Below, one piece after another: positions 17,663-28,847 of a DNA stretch of 64,000 nucleotides; position 1 is the first letter of the stretch, and the number at the start of each line of letters is the position of its first letter. Origin of the DNA: Alphaproteobacteria bacterium. Its GTDB lineage: Bacteria > Pseudomonadota > Alphaproteobacteria > MPNO01 > UBA830. Under the pieces are notes generated by a model. It searched no databases, was not told the DNA's origin, and saw only the letters and a list, made by a program, of their open reading frames with translations. Position numbers and translations under genes: made by a program. The DNA lies in NCBI GenBank assembly GCA_022822405.1, contig JAJEBT010000030.1:1-64000 (forward strand), in the 5' to 3' direction.

Positions 17663-19114
17663 TCAGGCGTATCCCGGCGGCGGCACGAAGCGCCGCCAGG
17701 CGCGCTCGAGGAGCCGGGCAAACCGGATGCAGTCGAGATCGCCATATTGCGGGCCGATGATCTGGATGCCGAGCGGAAGCCCTTCGTCCCCGAGACCGAT
17801 CGGCGCGACCGAGGCAGGCAGGTAGGCAAGGTTCGCGTAGCCGGCCAGCGAAACCTGGTTCATGAAGGGCTGCATCTTGCCGTCGACCGGCATCCGGCGC
17901 TCATAGGGCGGGGTGTGGTCGTGGCGAACCGCCGCCGAGACCGTGATCGGCGCCAGCATCAGATCGCAGCTTCGGAAGAACTCGTGCCATTTCCAGCGGA
18001 TCCGGTGGCGCGCCTCGTCGAGCCGCAGCCAGTCCCGGTGCGACAGGGTGACGCCGTGCAGCCGGCGCGCCGGCTTGCTGTCGTCCCCGGCGGCAAGCCG
18101 GCCGAGCGCTCCGAGATTGGCGGCGAATTCCTCGTCCGTCTGGAAGCCCGACGTCGCCGCCCGGAGCAGGACGTCGAAGAGGCGGTGAGAGTCGGCTGCG
18201 TCGAACGCAGGGCGGAGGCCGATCCTCACCTTCACCCCGTTGCGCCGAAGGAAGCGGGCAAGTTCCTCGTGGAGACGGCGGATCTCGCGCGCCGAGGGCA
18301 CGGTTTCGTCCTCGAGGAGGAGCGAAACCCTGTAGTCCTCGAGTTTCCTGCCGCGCGGCGCCGGCAGGCGAAGCCGGAGTCCCGCCGCGTCGATCTCGTC
18401 GGGGCCGCCTATGACCGAGAGCATCAGTGAAAGGTCGTCGGCGCTGCGCGCCAGCGGCCCGATCACGAGCATGTCGAGAGGCGCCAGATTGCCGTCAAGC
18501 GCATGTCCGCTGGTCGGACATATGCCCATGGTCGGCTTGTGCGCGAAGAGCCCGCACCAGGCGGCGGGGTTGCGGATGGAGCCTGCTATGTCGCTTCCGA
18601 GCTCGAGCGCAGTGAGCCCGGCGGCCAGCGCCGCCGCCGAGCCGCCGGACGAGCCGCCCGGGGCACGGGCGGGGTCCCACGGGCTGCGGGTCGTCCCGTA
18701 GATGTCGTTGAAGCTCTGGGAATCGGCGAGCCTGAGCGGCACGTTGGTCTTGCCGAAGATGACAGCGCCGGCGTCGCGCAGGCGTTTCACGGAAAGCGCG
18801 TCGGCGGCGGCAATGTTGCCGCGCTGCGCCGGCACGCCCCATGTCGTGGGCAGCCCGGCGACATCGAAGGAGTCCTTCACGGTCATCGGAAGGCCGTGCA
18901 GCGGCCCCCATACGTCGCCTTTCGCAAGCGCCCGGTCCGCCGCCCGCGCGCGGCGGCGCGCGCGGGGAATGTCGGTCGCGATGATCGCATTCAGTTCCGG
19001 ATTGAAGCGTTCGACCCGGGCCAGGTAATGCTCGAGGAGTTCGAGGCAGCCGATCCTGCGGCGGCGAAGCTGGCCCGCAAGGCGCGTGGCCGGCAGCAGG
19101 GCCGGGTCAGTCAT
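17663..19114 (-). CDS. Amidase-signature family amidase
   Basis: Ser-cisSer-Lys amide hydrolase of 483 residues. The triad is visible as Lys80 (MTVKDSFDVAGL), cis-Ser155 (PGGSSGGSAAALAAG) and nucleophile Ser179 (GSDIAGSIRNPA). ATG 19114 (MTDPALLPATRLAGQLR) is the natural start; the upstream in-frame extension is low-complexity. It is not flanked by gatB/gatC, so it is a stand-alone amidase rather than the tRNA amidotransferase subunit. Substrate unknown. It lies 74 bp downstream of the thiolase gene on the same strand. Confidence 0.9.
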   Translation of the reverse strand: MTDPALLPATRLAGQLRRRRIGCLELLEHYLARVERFNPELNAIIATDIPRARRRARAADRALAKGDVWGPLHGLPMTVKDSFDVAGLPTTWGVPAQRGNIAAADALSVKRLRDAGAVIFGKTNVPLRLADSQSFNDIYGTTRSPWDPARAPGGSSGGSAAALAAGLTALELGSDIAGSIRNPAAWCGLFAHKPTMGICPTSGHALDGNLAPLDMLVIGPLARSADDLSLMLSVIGGPDEIDAAGLRLRLPAPRGRKLEDYRVSLLLEDETVPSAREIRRLHEELARFLRRNGVKVRIGLRPAFDAADSHRLFDVLLRAATSGFQTDEEFAANLGALGRLAAGDDSKPARRLHGVTLSHRDWLRLDEARHRIRWKWHEFFRSCDLMLAPITVSAAVRHDHTPPYERRMPVDGKMQPFMNQVSLAGYANLAYLPASVAPIGLGDEGLPLGIQIIGPQYGDLDCIRFARLLERAWRRFVPPPGYA

Positions 19115-19188
19115 CGGCAACTTCGGGCTCCGGCATGGCGGCGGATGCGGCGGCGGATCGGCGGGGTCCGCGGACGTCCGGCCCGCGG

Positions 19189-20737
<1,549 letters not shown>

Positions 20738-22918
20738 ATGACCGAACGCATCGAAACGGGAACGCTGAGAGTAGACCAGGCGCTCTACGACTTCGTCAAT
20801 GCCGAAGCCCTGCCCGGGACCGGCATCGAACCGGAGGCCTTCTGGGCCTCGTTCGAAGACATCCTGGCGGAGTTCGCGCCGCGGAACCGGGAACTGCTGG
20901 CCCGCCGCGACGGCCTCCAGGAGCAGATCGACGCCTGGCACCGCGAACGCAAGGGCCGCCTGTTCGACGCGGACGAATACAAGGCGTTTCTCGAGGACAT
21001 CGGATACCTCGTCCCCGAAGGCGACGCGTTCACCATCGGCACCGCCAACATCGACGCCGAGATATCGGCGATCCCGGGGCCGCAGCTCGTGGTCCCGGTG
21101 ACCAATGCTCGCTATGCCCTCAACGCGGCGAACGCGCGCTGGGGCAGCCTCTACGATGCGCTCTACGGCACCGACGTGATCCCCGAGGACGGCGGCGCCG
21201 AACGCGGCGGCGCCTACAATCCCGCTCGCGGCGCGCGCGTCATCGCGTTTGCGCGCGGCTTCCTGGACGAGGCCGCGCCGCTCGCCGGCGGCTCGCACCG
21301 CGACGCTGTCGGCTATTCCGTCGACAACGGCGTCCTGTCGGTGTCGCTCGCGGGCGGCGGATCGGCGGGCCTCGCCGACGCCGGCCGGCTTGCCGGATAC
21401 CAGGGGACGCCCGAAGAGCCGTCCGCAATCCTGTTGGTCAACAACGGACTCCATGTCGAGATCCGCATCGACCGCCAGCACCCGGTCGGGGCGGACGACG
21501 ATGCCGGCGTCTCCGACGTGATCGTGGAAGCCGCGGTGACCACGATCATGGACTGCGAGGACTCGGTGGCCACGGTGGACGCCGAAGACAAGGTGCAGGC
21601 CTACCGCAACTGGCTGGGGCTGGTGAAGGGCGATCTCGCGGAGAGCTTCGAGAAAGGCGGCAGGACGGTCAACCGGACACTGGCGCCCGACCGCGTATAC
21701 CGAGCGCCCGATGGCGGCGAGGTCACGCTTCCCGGACGCAGCCTCATGCTGATCCGCAATGTCGGCCACCTGATGACGATCGACGCCGTGCTCGACGGCG
21801 ACGGCAACGAGATACCGGAAGGCATCCTCGACGGCGTCATCACCTCGCTGATAGCCAGCCACGACATCCGGGGCCCGGCCACCGGCCGCAATTCCCGGGC
21901 CGGCTCGATATACATCGTCAAGCCGAAGATGCACGGTCCCGACGAAGTCGCGTTCACCACCGACCTGTTCGGGCGCATCGAGGAACGGCTCGGGCTCGAG
22001 CCCGACACCCTCAAGATGGGAATCATGGACGAGGAGCGGCGCACGACGATCAATCTCAAGGAATGCATACGCGCCGCCCGGGACCGCGTCGCCTTCATCA
22101 ATACCGGCTTCCTCGACCGCACCGGCGACGAGATGCACACCTCCATGGAAGCCGGCCCGATGATTCGCAAGGGCGACATGAAGGCCTCCGCCTGGATCCG
22201 CGCCTACGAGGACTGGAACGTCGATATCGGACTGGAATGCGGCCTGCAGGGCCGCGCCCAGATCGGCAAGGGCATGTGGGCGATGCCGGACCTGATGGCG
22301 AACATGGTCAGCCAGAAGATCGGGCACCCCGAGGCGGGCGCGAACACGGCCTGGGTGCCGTCGCCGACGGCAGCGACGCTCCACGCCATGCATTACCACA
22401 AGGTCGACGTGTTCGCGCGCCAGGACGAGCTTGCGAAGCGGAAGCGCGCCAGCCTCGACGACATACTGACGCTGCCGATCGCCGACCGGCCGAACTGGTC
22501 GCCCGACGACATCCGCCGCGAGCTCGAGAACAACGCCCAGGGGATCCTCGGCTATGTCGTGCGGTGGGTCGAACAGGGCATCGGCTGCTCCAAGGTGCCT
22601 GACATCAACGATGTCGGGCTGATGGAGGACCGGGCGACGCTGCGCATCTCGAGCCAGCACATCGCCAACTGGCTTCACCACGGCGTGTGCAGCGAGGACG
22701 AGGTGCGCCGGACCCTCGAGCGCATGGCGGCCGTGGTTGACCGCCAGAACGCCGGCGACCCCGCCTACCGGAACATGGCGCCGGACTTCGACGCCAGCAT
22801 CGCCTTCCGGGCCGCCTGCGATCTGGTCTTCAGGGGCACCGAACAGCCGAACGGCTATACCGAGCCGGTGCTGCACCGCCGGCGAAAGGAAGCCAAGGCG
22901 GAGGCCGGGCATGGCTGA
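20738..22918 (+). CDS. glcB: Malate synthase G
   Basis: Cytosolic enzyme that condenses glyoxylate with acetyl-CoA to malate. The 726-residue length is that of the long G isoform. Recognisable blocks include the TIM-barrel segment [22 protein letters not shown], the [13 protein letters not shown] region and the active-site stretch [25 protein letters not shown], with the C-terminal base region near [15 protein letters not shown] 20738 is the family start. Its last 8 bp overlap the following CoA-ligase gene, so the two are coupled. No isocitrate lyase or glycolate oxidase gene is in the window. Confidence 0.96.
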   Translation: MTERIETGTLRVDQALYDFVNAEALPGTGIEPEAFWASFEDILAEFAPRNRELLARRDGLQEQIDAWHRERKGRLFDADEYKAFLEDIGYLVPEGDAFTIGTANIDAEISAIPGPQLVVPVTNARYALNAANARWGSLYDALYGTDVIPEDGGAERGGAYNPARGARVIAFARGFLDEAAPLAGGSHRDAVGYSVDNGVLSVSLAGGGSAGLADAGRLAGYQGTPEEPSAILLVNNGLHVEIRIDRQHPVGADDDAGVSDVIVEAAVTTIMDCEDSVATVDAEDKVQAYRNWLGLVKGDLAESFEKGGRTVNRTLAPDRVYRAPDGGEVTLPGRSLMLIRNVGHLMTIDAVLDGDGNEIPEGILDGVITSLIASHDIRGPATGRNSRAGSIYIVKPKMHGPDEVAFTTDLFGRIEERLGLEPDTLKMGIMDEERRTTINLKECIRAARDRVAFINTGFLDRTGDEMHTSMEAGPMIRKGDMKASAWIRAYEDWNVDIGLECGLQGRAQIGKGMWAMPDLMANMVSQKIGHPEAGANTAWVPSPTAATLHAMHYHKVDVFARQDELAKRKRASLDDILTLPIADRPNWSPDDIRRELENNAQGILGYVVRWVEQGIGCSKVPDINDVGLMEDRATLRISSQHIANWLHHGVCSEDEVRRTLERMAAVVDRQNAGDPAYRNMAPDFDASIAFRAACDLVFRGTEQPNGYTEPVLHRRRKEAKAEAGHG

Positions 22919-24443
22919 ACAGGAGACGGTGCGCGCGTTTCTCGAGCGCGGCCTCGACACGAGCCCCGCGATCGGCGCTCCGGGGCGGGAGCCGCTCGAC
23001 TATGCGGGCCTGCGCGCGCTCGCCGACGCGACCGTGTCGCGGCTGAACGGCCTCGGGATCGGGCGCGGCGACCGCGTCGCGATCGTGCTGCAGAACGGCC
23101 CGGAAATGGCGGCCGCCTTCGTCACCATGGCGTGCGCCGCGGCGACGGCGCCGCTCAACCCGGGATACACGGAGGACGAGTTCGACTTCTATCTCGACGA
23201 TCTCGGCGCACAGGCGCTGGTCGTCGAGGCGGACTCCGACTCGCCGGCGATCGCGGTCGCCGAACGGCGCGGGATCCGGGTGCTGCGCCTGGTGGCCGAT
23301 GCCGCCGGCCCCGCCGGGCGGTTCACCCTGGAGGCCGCGGGAGAGGCCGCGGACGCCTCCGGCGGCGGCCCCGCGGGCAGCGGCGATGCCGCGCTCATCC
23401 TCCATACCTCGGGCACCACGTCGCGCCCGAAGATCGTTCCCCTGACGCAGCAGAATGTCGTCGCGTCGGCGCGCAACATCGGCCGGGCACTGGCGCTCGA
23501 GCCCGGCGACAGGTGCCTCAACGTCATGCCGCTGTTCCACATCCACGGGCTGATCGCCGCCGTGCTCGCGTCGCTCGCCGCAGGAGCCAGCGTGCATTGC
23601 GCGCCCGGGTTCAACGTGCTGCGCTTCTTCTCCTGGATCGAGGAGGTCAGGCCGAGCTGGTACACGGCGGTGCCCACCATGCACCAGACGATTCTCGCCC
23701 GCGCGCCGCGCAATCCCGACGGCGTGCAGCGCGCGCGGGAATGCCTCAGGCTGGTGCGGTCGTCATCCGCGTCGCTCCCGCCGCAGGTCATGGCCGAGCT
23801 CGAGGCGGCCTTCGACGCCCCGGTCATCGAGTCCTACGGCATGACCGAGGCCGCGCACCAGATGGCCTCGAACCCGCTGCCGCCGGCGGCGCGGAGGCCG
23901 GGATCGGTCGGCATCGCCGCCGGTCCCGAGGTCGCGATCGCCGAGGAGGACGGCGCCGGTTTGCTGGGCCCCGGACAGACCGGCGAGATCGTGATCCGCG
24001 GCGCCAACGTGACGTCCGGCTACGAGAACAACCCGGAGGCCAACGCCGACGCCTTCTTCGACGGATGGTTCCGCACCGGCGACCAGGGAGTGATCGATGG
24101 CGACGGCTACATCACCATCACCGGACGGCTCAAGGAGATCATCAACCGCGGCGGCGAGAAGATCTCGCCGCGCGAGGTCGACGAGGTGCTCATGGATCAC
24201 CCGGCCGTCTCGCAGGCGGTGACTTTCGCGCTGCCGCACGACCGGCTCGGCGAAGAGGTGGCGGCGGCGATCGTGCTGCGCGACGGCGCGAGCGCGGCAG
24301 AAAACGAGATCCGGGAGTTCGTGTCCGGAAGGCTTGCCGACTTCAAGGTTCCGCGCCGGCTCGTCGTTCTCGACGAGATCCCGAAGGGCGCCACCGGCAA
24401 GCTGCAGCGGATCGGCCTCGCCGAGAAGCTGGGCCTCGTCTAG
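22911..24443 (+). CDS. Acyl-CoA synthetase, oxalate-CoA ligase-like
   Basis: AMP-forming ANL-family ligase of 510 residues. The P-loop-like motif is [20 protein letters not shown], the A5 motif is [19 protein letters not shown], the A7 region is [22 protein letters not shown], and the catalytic Lys is in [10 protein letters not shown]. The [15 protein letters not shown] block matches the AAE3/Pcs60-type oxalate-CoA ligases better than acetate or long-chain ligases, so oxalate or a similar short diacid is the best guess. It starts inside the malate synthase 3' end (8-bp overlap) and is followed after 9 bp by the reductase-like gene. Confidence 0.85.
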   Translation: MAEQETVRAFLERGLDTSPAIGAPGREPLDYAGLRALADATVSRLNGLGIGRGDRVAIVLQNGPEMAAAFVTMACAAATAPLNPGYTEDEFDFYLDDLGAQALVVEADSDSPAIAVAERRGIRVLRLVADAAGPAGRFTLEAAGEAADASGGGPAGSGDAALILHTSGTTSRPKIVPLTQQNVVASARNIGRALALEPGDRCLNVMPLFHIHGLIAAVLASLAAGASVHCAPGFNVLRFFSWIEEVRPSWYTAVPTMHQTILARAPRNPDGVQRARECLRLVRSSSASLPPQVMAELEAAFDAPVIESYGMTEAAHQMASNPLPPAARRPGSVGIAAGPEVAIAEEDGAGLLGPGQTGEIVIRGANVTSGYENNPEANADAFFDGWFRTGDQGVIDGDGYITITGRLKEIINRGGEKISPREVDEVLMDHPAVSQAVTFALPHDRLGEEVAAAIVLRDGASAAENEIREFVSGRLADFKVPRRLVVLDEIPKGATGKLQRIGLAEKLGLV

Positions 24444-24452
24444 GGGCGGCCG

Positions 24453-25430
24453 GTGCGAATCTGCATCTACGGTGCCGGCGCCATCGGCGGCTATCTCGGG
24501 GCCGGGCTTGCGCGCCACGGCGCCGAGGTGACCCTGATCGCGCGGGGGCCGCACCTCGAGGCCATGCAGGCGGGCGGCCTCGTCCTGGTCACCGGCGAGG
24601 AGCGCGAGCAGGTGCCGGTCTCGGCGTTCGAGGATCCCGCCGAGGCCGGGCCGCAGGACTACGTGTTCGTCACCCTGAAGGCGCACTCCGTGCCACCGGT
24701 CGCGGACCGGATCGCGGAGCTCTTCCATGAGCAGACCGCAGTCGTGTGGGGCGTGAACGGCGTCCCGTGGTGGTACTTCCACGGCCTCGACGGCGCCTTC
24801 CGCGACCGCCGCATCCGCTGCCTCGATCCCGACGACGCGCAGTGGGACAAGCTTGGCCCCGAGCGCATGATCGGCTGCGTCGTCTATCCGGCCGCCGAGG
24901 TCATCGAGCCCGGGGTGATCAGGCATGTCGAGGGCAACCGGTTCTCCCTCGGCGAGCCGTCCGGCGAGCGGACGCCGCGCGTCCGGCAGCTGTCGGAGCT
25001 CCTGATCGCCGCCGGATTCAAGGCGCCGGTGCGGCCGCAGATCCGCAACGAGATCTGGATCAAGCTGTGGGGCAACCTGTCCTTCAACCCGATCAGCGCG
25101 CTTACCGGGGCCACGCTCGAGACCATCGGCACCGACGCCGGCACCCGCGAGGTGGCGCTGCGCATGATGCGCGAGGCGCAGGCCATCGGCGAGGCCCTCG
25201 GCGTCCGGTTCTCGGTCGATGTCGACCACCGGATCAGGGGCGCGGTCGAGGTCGGCGCCCACAAGACGTCGATGCTCCAGGATCTCGAGCGCGGGCGGCC
25301 GATGGAGATCGACGCGCTGGTAACCGCGGTCCAGGAAATGGGGCGAATGACCGGCATCGAGACCCCGTCGATCGACGCCGTCCTCGCCCTGGTCCGCCAG
25401 CGCGCCCGCGAGGCCGGCTGCTACAGCTGA
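24453..25430 (+). CDS. 2-dehydropantoate 2-reductase-like (ApbA/PanE) oxidoreductase
   Basis: NAD(P)H-dependent reductase of the ketopantoate reductase family, 325 residues, with the Rossmann motif CIYGAGAIGGYLG at the N-terminus and the helical C-terminal domain with its conserved Lys and Asn/Ser region (NEIWIKLWGNLSFNPISALTGAT). The start is GTG 24453, nine bases after the ligase stop. Within this operon it may reduce a 2-oxo acid other than ketopantoate; the family contains many such paralogues. A true PanE role cannot be excluded. Confidence 0.85.
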   Translation: MRICIYGAGAIGGYLGAGLARHGAEVTLIARGPHLEAMQAGGLVLVTGEEREQVPVSAFEDPAEAGPQDYVFVTLKAHSVPPVADRIAELFHEQTAVVWGVNGVPWWYFHGLDGAFRDRRIRCLDPDDAQWDKLGPERMIGCVVYPAAEVIEPGVIRHVEGNRFSLGEPSGERTPRVRQLSELLIAAGFKAPVRPQIRNEIWIKLWGNLSFNPISALTGATLETIGTDAGTREVALRMMREAQAIGEALGVRFSVDVDHRIRGAVEVGAHKTSMLQDLERGRPMEIDALVTAVQEMGRMTGIETPSIDAVLALVRQRAREAGCYS

Positions 25431-25456
25431 CCGCGCCAGCCGAGTCCAGCCCGCCA

Positions 25457-26296
25457 ATGCCCGCAACTTCCGGCCCGTCCGGCGAAACTCCGGAAACCGT
25501 CCTGCTCGACGTCGGCGGCCACCGCATTTTCGGCGCCTGGCACGGGCCGCGCGGCGGCCGGCGGCCGGTCCTGGTGTTTCTTCATGACGGGCTTGGCAGC
25601 GTCGGGACGCTCAGGAAGTTTCCCGCGCGCCTCGGCGCGGCCCTCGACCTTCCCGCCTTCGCCTATGACCGGCTCGGCTACGGACGCTCGGACGAGGTCG
25701 GCGACTTTCCCGACGACTTCATGGGCACCGAGGCAGACCGGCTCGAGAGCGTCCTCGACGCCGCCGGAATCGCCGATTGCTGCCTCGTCGGCCATTCCGA
25801 CGGCGGCACGGTGGCGCTGCTGCACGGCGCGCGCCATCACGGGCGGGTGCGCGCGATCGTGACCATCGCCGCCCATGTCCGGCGCGATCGGCTGACCCTC
25901 GGACAGGTGCTGCGCCACCAGAAGATGGCCGAGGACGGCGACGTTCCCGACTGGATGCCGCGGTTCCACGGCGACCGCGCGCGGCGCCTGATGCTGCTCT
26001 GGGCGAAAACGTGGCAGCGTACGCTCTATGACGACTGGGACATCGGAGACGAGATCTCGTCGATCAGGGCGCCGCTCCTCGCCATCCAGGGAACCGAGGA
26101 CGCCTACGGGCTTCCGAGCCAGCTCGAGAGCATCGCGGCGGCGGTGGGGCATGCCGAGACCGACCTCGTCGACGGGCTCGGACATTTCCCGCATCTCGAA
26201 GATGCTGTACATATCGTCGGGCGCATACGCGAGTTCCTCCTTCCGCATTGTGGCGAACCCGGAGCGGCGGCAGTGTCCGGCGCCCCGCGAGACTGA
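25457..26296 (+). CDS. Alpha/beta-fold hydrolase
   Basis: Serine hydrolase of 279 residues. The oxyanion/HG region is VLVFLHDGLGS, the nucleophile elbow is VGHSDGGTVAL, an acid sits in LAIQGTEDAYG and the catalytic His is in DGLGHFPHLED. ATG 25457 is taken as the start, 26 bp after the reductase gene; an in-frame extension upstream would run within that gene. The substrate is unknown; it is one of several acyl-processing genes in this operon. Confidence 0.87.
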   Translation: MPATSGPSGETPETVLLDVGGHRIFGAWHGPRGGRRPVLVFLHDGLGSVGTLRKFPARLGAALDLPAFAYDRLGYGRSDEVGDFPDDFMGTEADRLESVLDAAGIADCCLVGHSDGGTVALLHGARHHGRVRAIVTIAAHVRRDRLTLGQVLRHQKMAEDGDVPDWMPRFHGDRARRLMLLWAKTWQRTLYDDWDIGDEISSIRAPLLAIQGTEDAYGLPSQLESIAAAVGHAETDLVDGLGHFPHLEDAVHIVGRIREFLLPHCGEPGAAAVSGAPRD

Positions 26297-26303
26297 CCGG
26301 AGC

Positions 26304-27326
26304 ATGGCCTACCAACCCGACTACCCGTTCCCCCGGCTGGAAGATGGCCAGACGCTCGAGGTCGCCGACGGCGTCCACTGGATCCGCATGCCGCTGCCGT
26401 TCGCGCTCGACCACATCAATTTGTGGCTGCTCGCCGACGGCGACGGCTGGACCGTGATCGACACCGGCTACAACAGCGCCGCGACCCGCGACATCTGGAA
26501 GCAGGTGCTGGACGGTATCGCCGGCGGCGGCGCGCCGGCGCGGGTGATCTGCTCCCATTTCCATCCCGACCACATGGGGCTGGCGGGCTGGTTCGCGGCC
26601 GAGTTCGGGGCGTCGCTGTGGATGACCTATTCGGAATGGCTCCAGGCCCACCTCGCCCGGTCGCGCCAGCTCACCCACGACTTCAAGCGCTGGGACGAGT
26701 TCTTCGTCGAAAACGGCGCATCCGCGCAGAACACGGACGGTTTCAGGACCTTCCTCAGCCGCCTCGACGAGCCCTGGTACAGCATTCCGCAGACCGTCCG
26801 GCGGATCAGGGACGGCGAAGACATCCTGATCGGCGATCATACCTGGCGCGTCATCACCGGCGGCGGCCATACCCACGAACACGCGTCGCTGTGGTGCGCC
26901 GGGCGCGACATCCTGATCTCCGGCGACCAGATACTGCCCCGGATCACGTCGAACATCAGCCTCTGGTACACCGAGCCGGAGGGCGATCCGCTCGGCGACT
27001 ATCTGGAGAGCTTCGCCAAGTTCGGCGCCATCTCGGACCGGACGCTGGTGCTGCCGTCTCACGGCTATCCCTTTCGCGGCGTCCATGGCCGCATCGGGGA
27101 GCTGCGCGACCATCACGAGGCGCGGCTCGAGACCGCGCTTGCGGTCTGCGCCGAGCCGCGGACGGCCGACGAGGTCATTCCGTTCCTGTTCGACCGCGAC
27201 ATCGGCCCCGACGATTACAGCTTCGCGATCGGCGAGACGCTCGCCCACCTCAACCGCCTGGTCAGCGCCGGCCGGCTTGAACGCCGGAGAAGCGCGGACG
27301 GGCTGATCCGCTATCGGCGGCCATGA
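26304..27326 (+). CDS. Metallo-beta-lactamase-fold hydrolase
   Basis: MBL-fold protein of 340 residues with the metal site CSHFHPDHMGLAGW (HxHxDH), later ligands in GGGHTHEHASLWC and ISGDQILPRI, and a final His in LPSHGYPF. A helical or winged C-terminal part of about 90 residues (DHHEARLETALAV to RYRRP) resembles the LACTB2/MBL C-terminal domain. GGAG lies 5 bp before ATG 26304. Its stop overlaps the first hotdog gene (ATGA). The family hydrolyses thioesters, esters or lactones; the substrate is not known. Confidence 0.88.
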   Translation: MAYQPDYPFPRLEDGQTLEVADGVHWIRMPLPFALDHINLWLLADGDGWTVIDTGYNSAATRDIWKQVLDGIAGGGAPARVICSHFHPDHMGLAGWFAAEFGASLWMTYSEWLQAHLARSRQLTHDFKRWDEFFVENGASAQNTDGFRTFLSRLDEPWYSIPQTVRRIRDGEDILIGDHTWRVITGGGHTHEHASLWCAGRDILISGDQILPRITSNISLWYTEPEGDPLGDYLESFAKFGAISDRTLVLPSHGYPFRGVHGRIGELRDHHEARLETALAVCAEPRTADEVIPFLFDRDIGPDDYSFAIGETLAHLNRLVSAGRLERRRSADGLIRYRRP

Positions 27327-27667
27327 GTCCGGATCGCGGACAGGTCGGCACGTGGCGGTCGCGGGTCGAGGAGCCCGACACCGGGCACGCGCTCGGCAAT
27401 CCCGACATACATGTCCTCGCCACGCCGGTTCTCGCCGAGTTCTGCGACCGGGCGGCGAAGGACGCCTGCGAGCGCGCCGGCGCCGGACCCACGAGGCGGA
27501 TGCGGGTCGACATCCGCCATCTCGCCGCAACACCGGTCGGCGACACGGTGGAGGTGTGCGCGCGTCTTGCGGAAACCTGCGGCGATCGCCTGGTGTTCGA
27601 GATCGAGGGCGAGGATTCGCGCCGCACCATCGTCTCCGGCCAGGTCATACGGATCCTCGATCCGTGA
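27323..27667 (+). CDS. FlK-like hotdog thioesterase subunit 1
   Basis: Small hotdog-fold protein of 114 residues resembling fluoroacetyl-CoA thioesterase FlK. Conserved features include VLATPVLAEF and RHLAATPVGDTVEV. By alignment to the FlK triad (Thr42, Glu50, His76) it has Thr34 and His66 but Asp42 in place of Glu. It overlaps both its neighbours: ATGA with the MBL gene and GTGA with the second hotdog gene. It probably hydrolyses a short acyl-CoA or acts only in complex with the neighbouring hotdog protein; both are inferences. Confidence 0.75.
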   Translation: MSPDRGQVGTWRSRVEEPDTGHALGNPDIHVLATPVLAEFCDRAAKDACERAGAGPTRRMRVDIRHLAATPVGDTVEVCARLAETCGDRLVFEIEGEDSRRTIVSGQVIRILDP

Positions 27668-28062
27668 GCGGCTGGCCCGAATACACCGTCGGCATGACCG
27701 CCAGCGAGTCGCGCAAGCTCGAGGGAAGCGACCTTGTGGACGGCGCGCTGCCGACGATGACCCTGCACCTGTTCTGCGAGATGGCGTGCCACAACGTCCT
27801 GGCGCCGCACTACGCCGCCGACGACGCCAGCGTCGGACGCTCCAACGACATCTGGTTCTGGGGCGACGCCGCGGCCGGGGAATCCCTGCACTGCGAGGCG
27901 GTCATCACCGCCGTCGACGGCCGGCGCATCACGTTCAACGTCTTCGCCCGCGCGGGCACGCGCGAAATCGCACGCGGCACCCACGAGCGCATGCTGGTGT
28001 CGCGGAGCCGGTTCCTCGCCTCGCTGCCGCGGCGGCGCATCGCCGCCGACGCCCTGCCGTAA
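27664..28062 (+). CDS. FlK-like hotdog thioesterase subunit 2
   Basis: Second FlK-type hotdog protein, 132 residues, starting at GTG 27664 that overlaps the preceding stop. It keeps the Thr (Thr31 in LPTMTLHL) and the Glu (Glu39 in LFCEMA) of the FlK triad, but the His position is Phe65 (NDIWFWGD). It therefore lacks the residue its partner has and has the one its partner lacks. The C-terminal hotdog strand REIARGTHERMLVSRSRF is standard. The two proteins may form a heterodimer with complementary active sites. Confidence 0.72.
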   Translation: MSGWPEYTVGMTASESRKLEGSDLVDGALPTMTLHLFCEMACHNVLAPHYAADDASVGRSNDIWFWGDAAAGESLHCEAVITAVDGRRITFNVFARAGTREIARGTHERMLVSRSRFLASLPRRRIAADALP

Positions 28063-28093
28063 CCCGGCGCCGGGGGGCCGGGCGCAGCGCGCG

Positions 28094-28804
28094 TCAGCCA
28101 TCCGGCAGCAGCACGTCCTTGGCCCTGTTGATCTGGGCGGCGATGAAGGTCGACCCGCCGCGGTCGGGATGGTTGGCGCGCAGCAGGCGCCGATGCGCCT
28201 CGCGGATGTCCTGTTCCGAGGCGCCGGGCGAGAGGCCGAGGATGTCGAGGGCCTCGTCGCGGGTCATGGCGCCGTCCGGGGCGGCGGCCCGCCCGCCACC
28301 GTCCCCGCCGCCGTCCCCGCCGCCGCGCCACGCCGCGCCGTGGACGCGGTCGAGATAGGATTCGAGCACCGAGGCAGACTGCGGATCGTTGACGCGGCAT
28401 TCGCGAAGCAGGTCGAGAAGCTCGTCGTGCGTGAGCTCCTCGAGGGTACGGCCCTGGTACTGTCCGGCGATCACGGTCCCCCGGAGGACGCCGCTGTCGT
28501 GATCGAGCTCCATGCGCAGGAAGCGGGTTTCGACATCGGAGCTGCGCCCGGGCGACGGCCCGCGCATGTTCCGGAACGCCTGCCTGATCTGGCGCAGGCG
28601 CAGGAGAAACGGCAGCAGGAGCGCGGCCCAACCGATCGGCCCGAGCCGCCCGGTGGCGGCGAAGAACACGATGATTCCGGTGCCGAGCAACACCGCGACC
28701 ATGGCGATCATGCGGCCGAGATTCTTCGGGCTGGTTCCTCGCAGGCCCTTGATCACCAGGAACAGGCCGATGGCAACGGCGATGGCGAGCAGGATATAGG
28801 GCAT
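28094..28804 (-). CDS. Membrane-anchored J-domain protein
   Basis: Protein of 236 residues. Two N-terminal membrane helices (about 2-22 and 32-62) precede a cytosolic linker, a central region with the segment GTVIAGQYQGRTLEELTHDELLDLL, a Gly-rich GGGDGGGDGGG spacer and a C-terminal J-domain with the HPD tripeptide in RANHPDRGG. J-domains stimulate DnaK-type Hsp70s; C-terminal placement with an N-terminal membrane anchor resembles DjlA/TIM14-like co-chaperones. Convergent with the hotdog operon. Confidence 0.85.
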   Translation of the reverse strand: MPYILLAIAVAIGLFLVIKGLRGTSPKNLGRMIAMVAVLLGTGIIVFFAATGRLGPIGWAALLLPFLLRLRQIRQAFRNMRGPSPGRSSDVETRFLRMELDHDSGVLRGTVIAGQYQGRTLEELTHDELLDLLRECRVNDPQSASVLESYLDRVHGAAWRGGGDGGGDGGGRAAAPDGAMTRDEALDILGLSPGASEQDIREAHRRLLRANHPDRGGSTFIAAQINRAKDVLLPDG

Positions 28805-28847
28805 CAGGTCACATCAGCGGGAACGGATTCCCTGGGCCGGGCGCCGG

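Noticed and set aside
28285-28330. GCCGTCCCC-type tandem repeat
   Set aside because: It encodes the Gly-Asp spacer of the J-domain protein and is explained by coding sequence.
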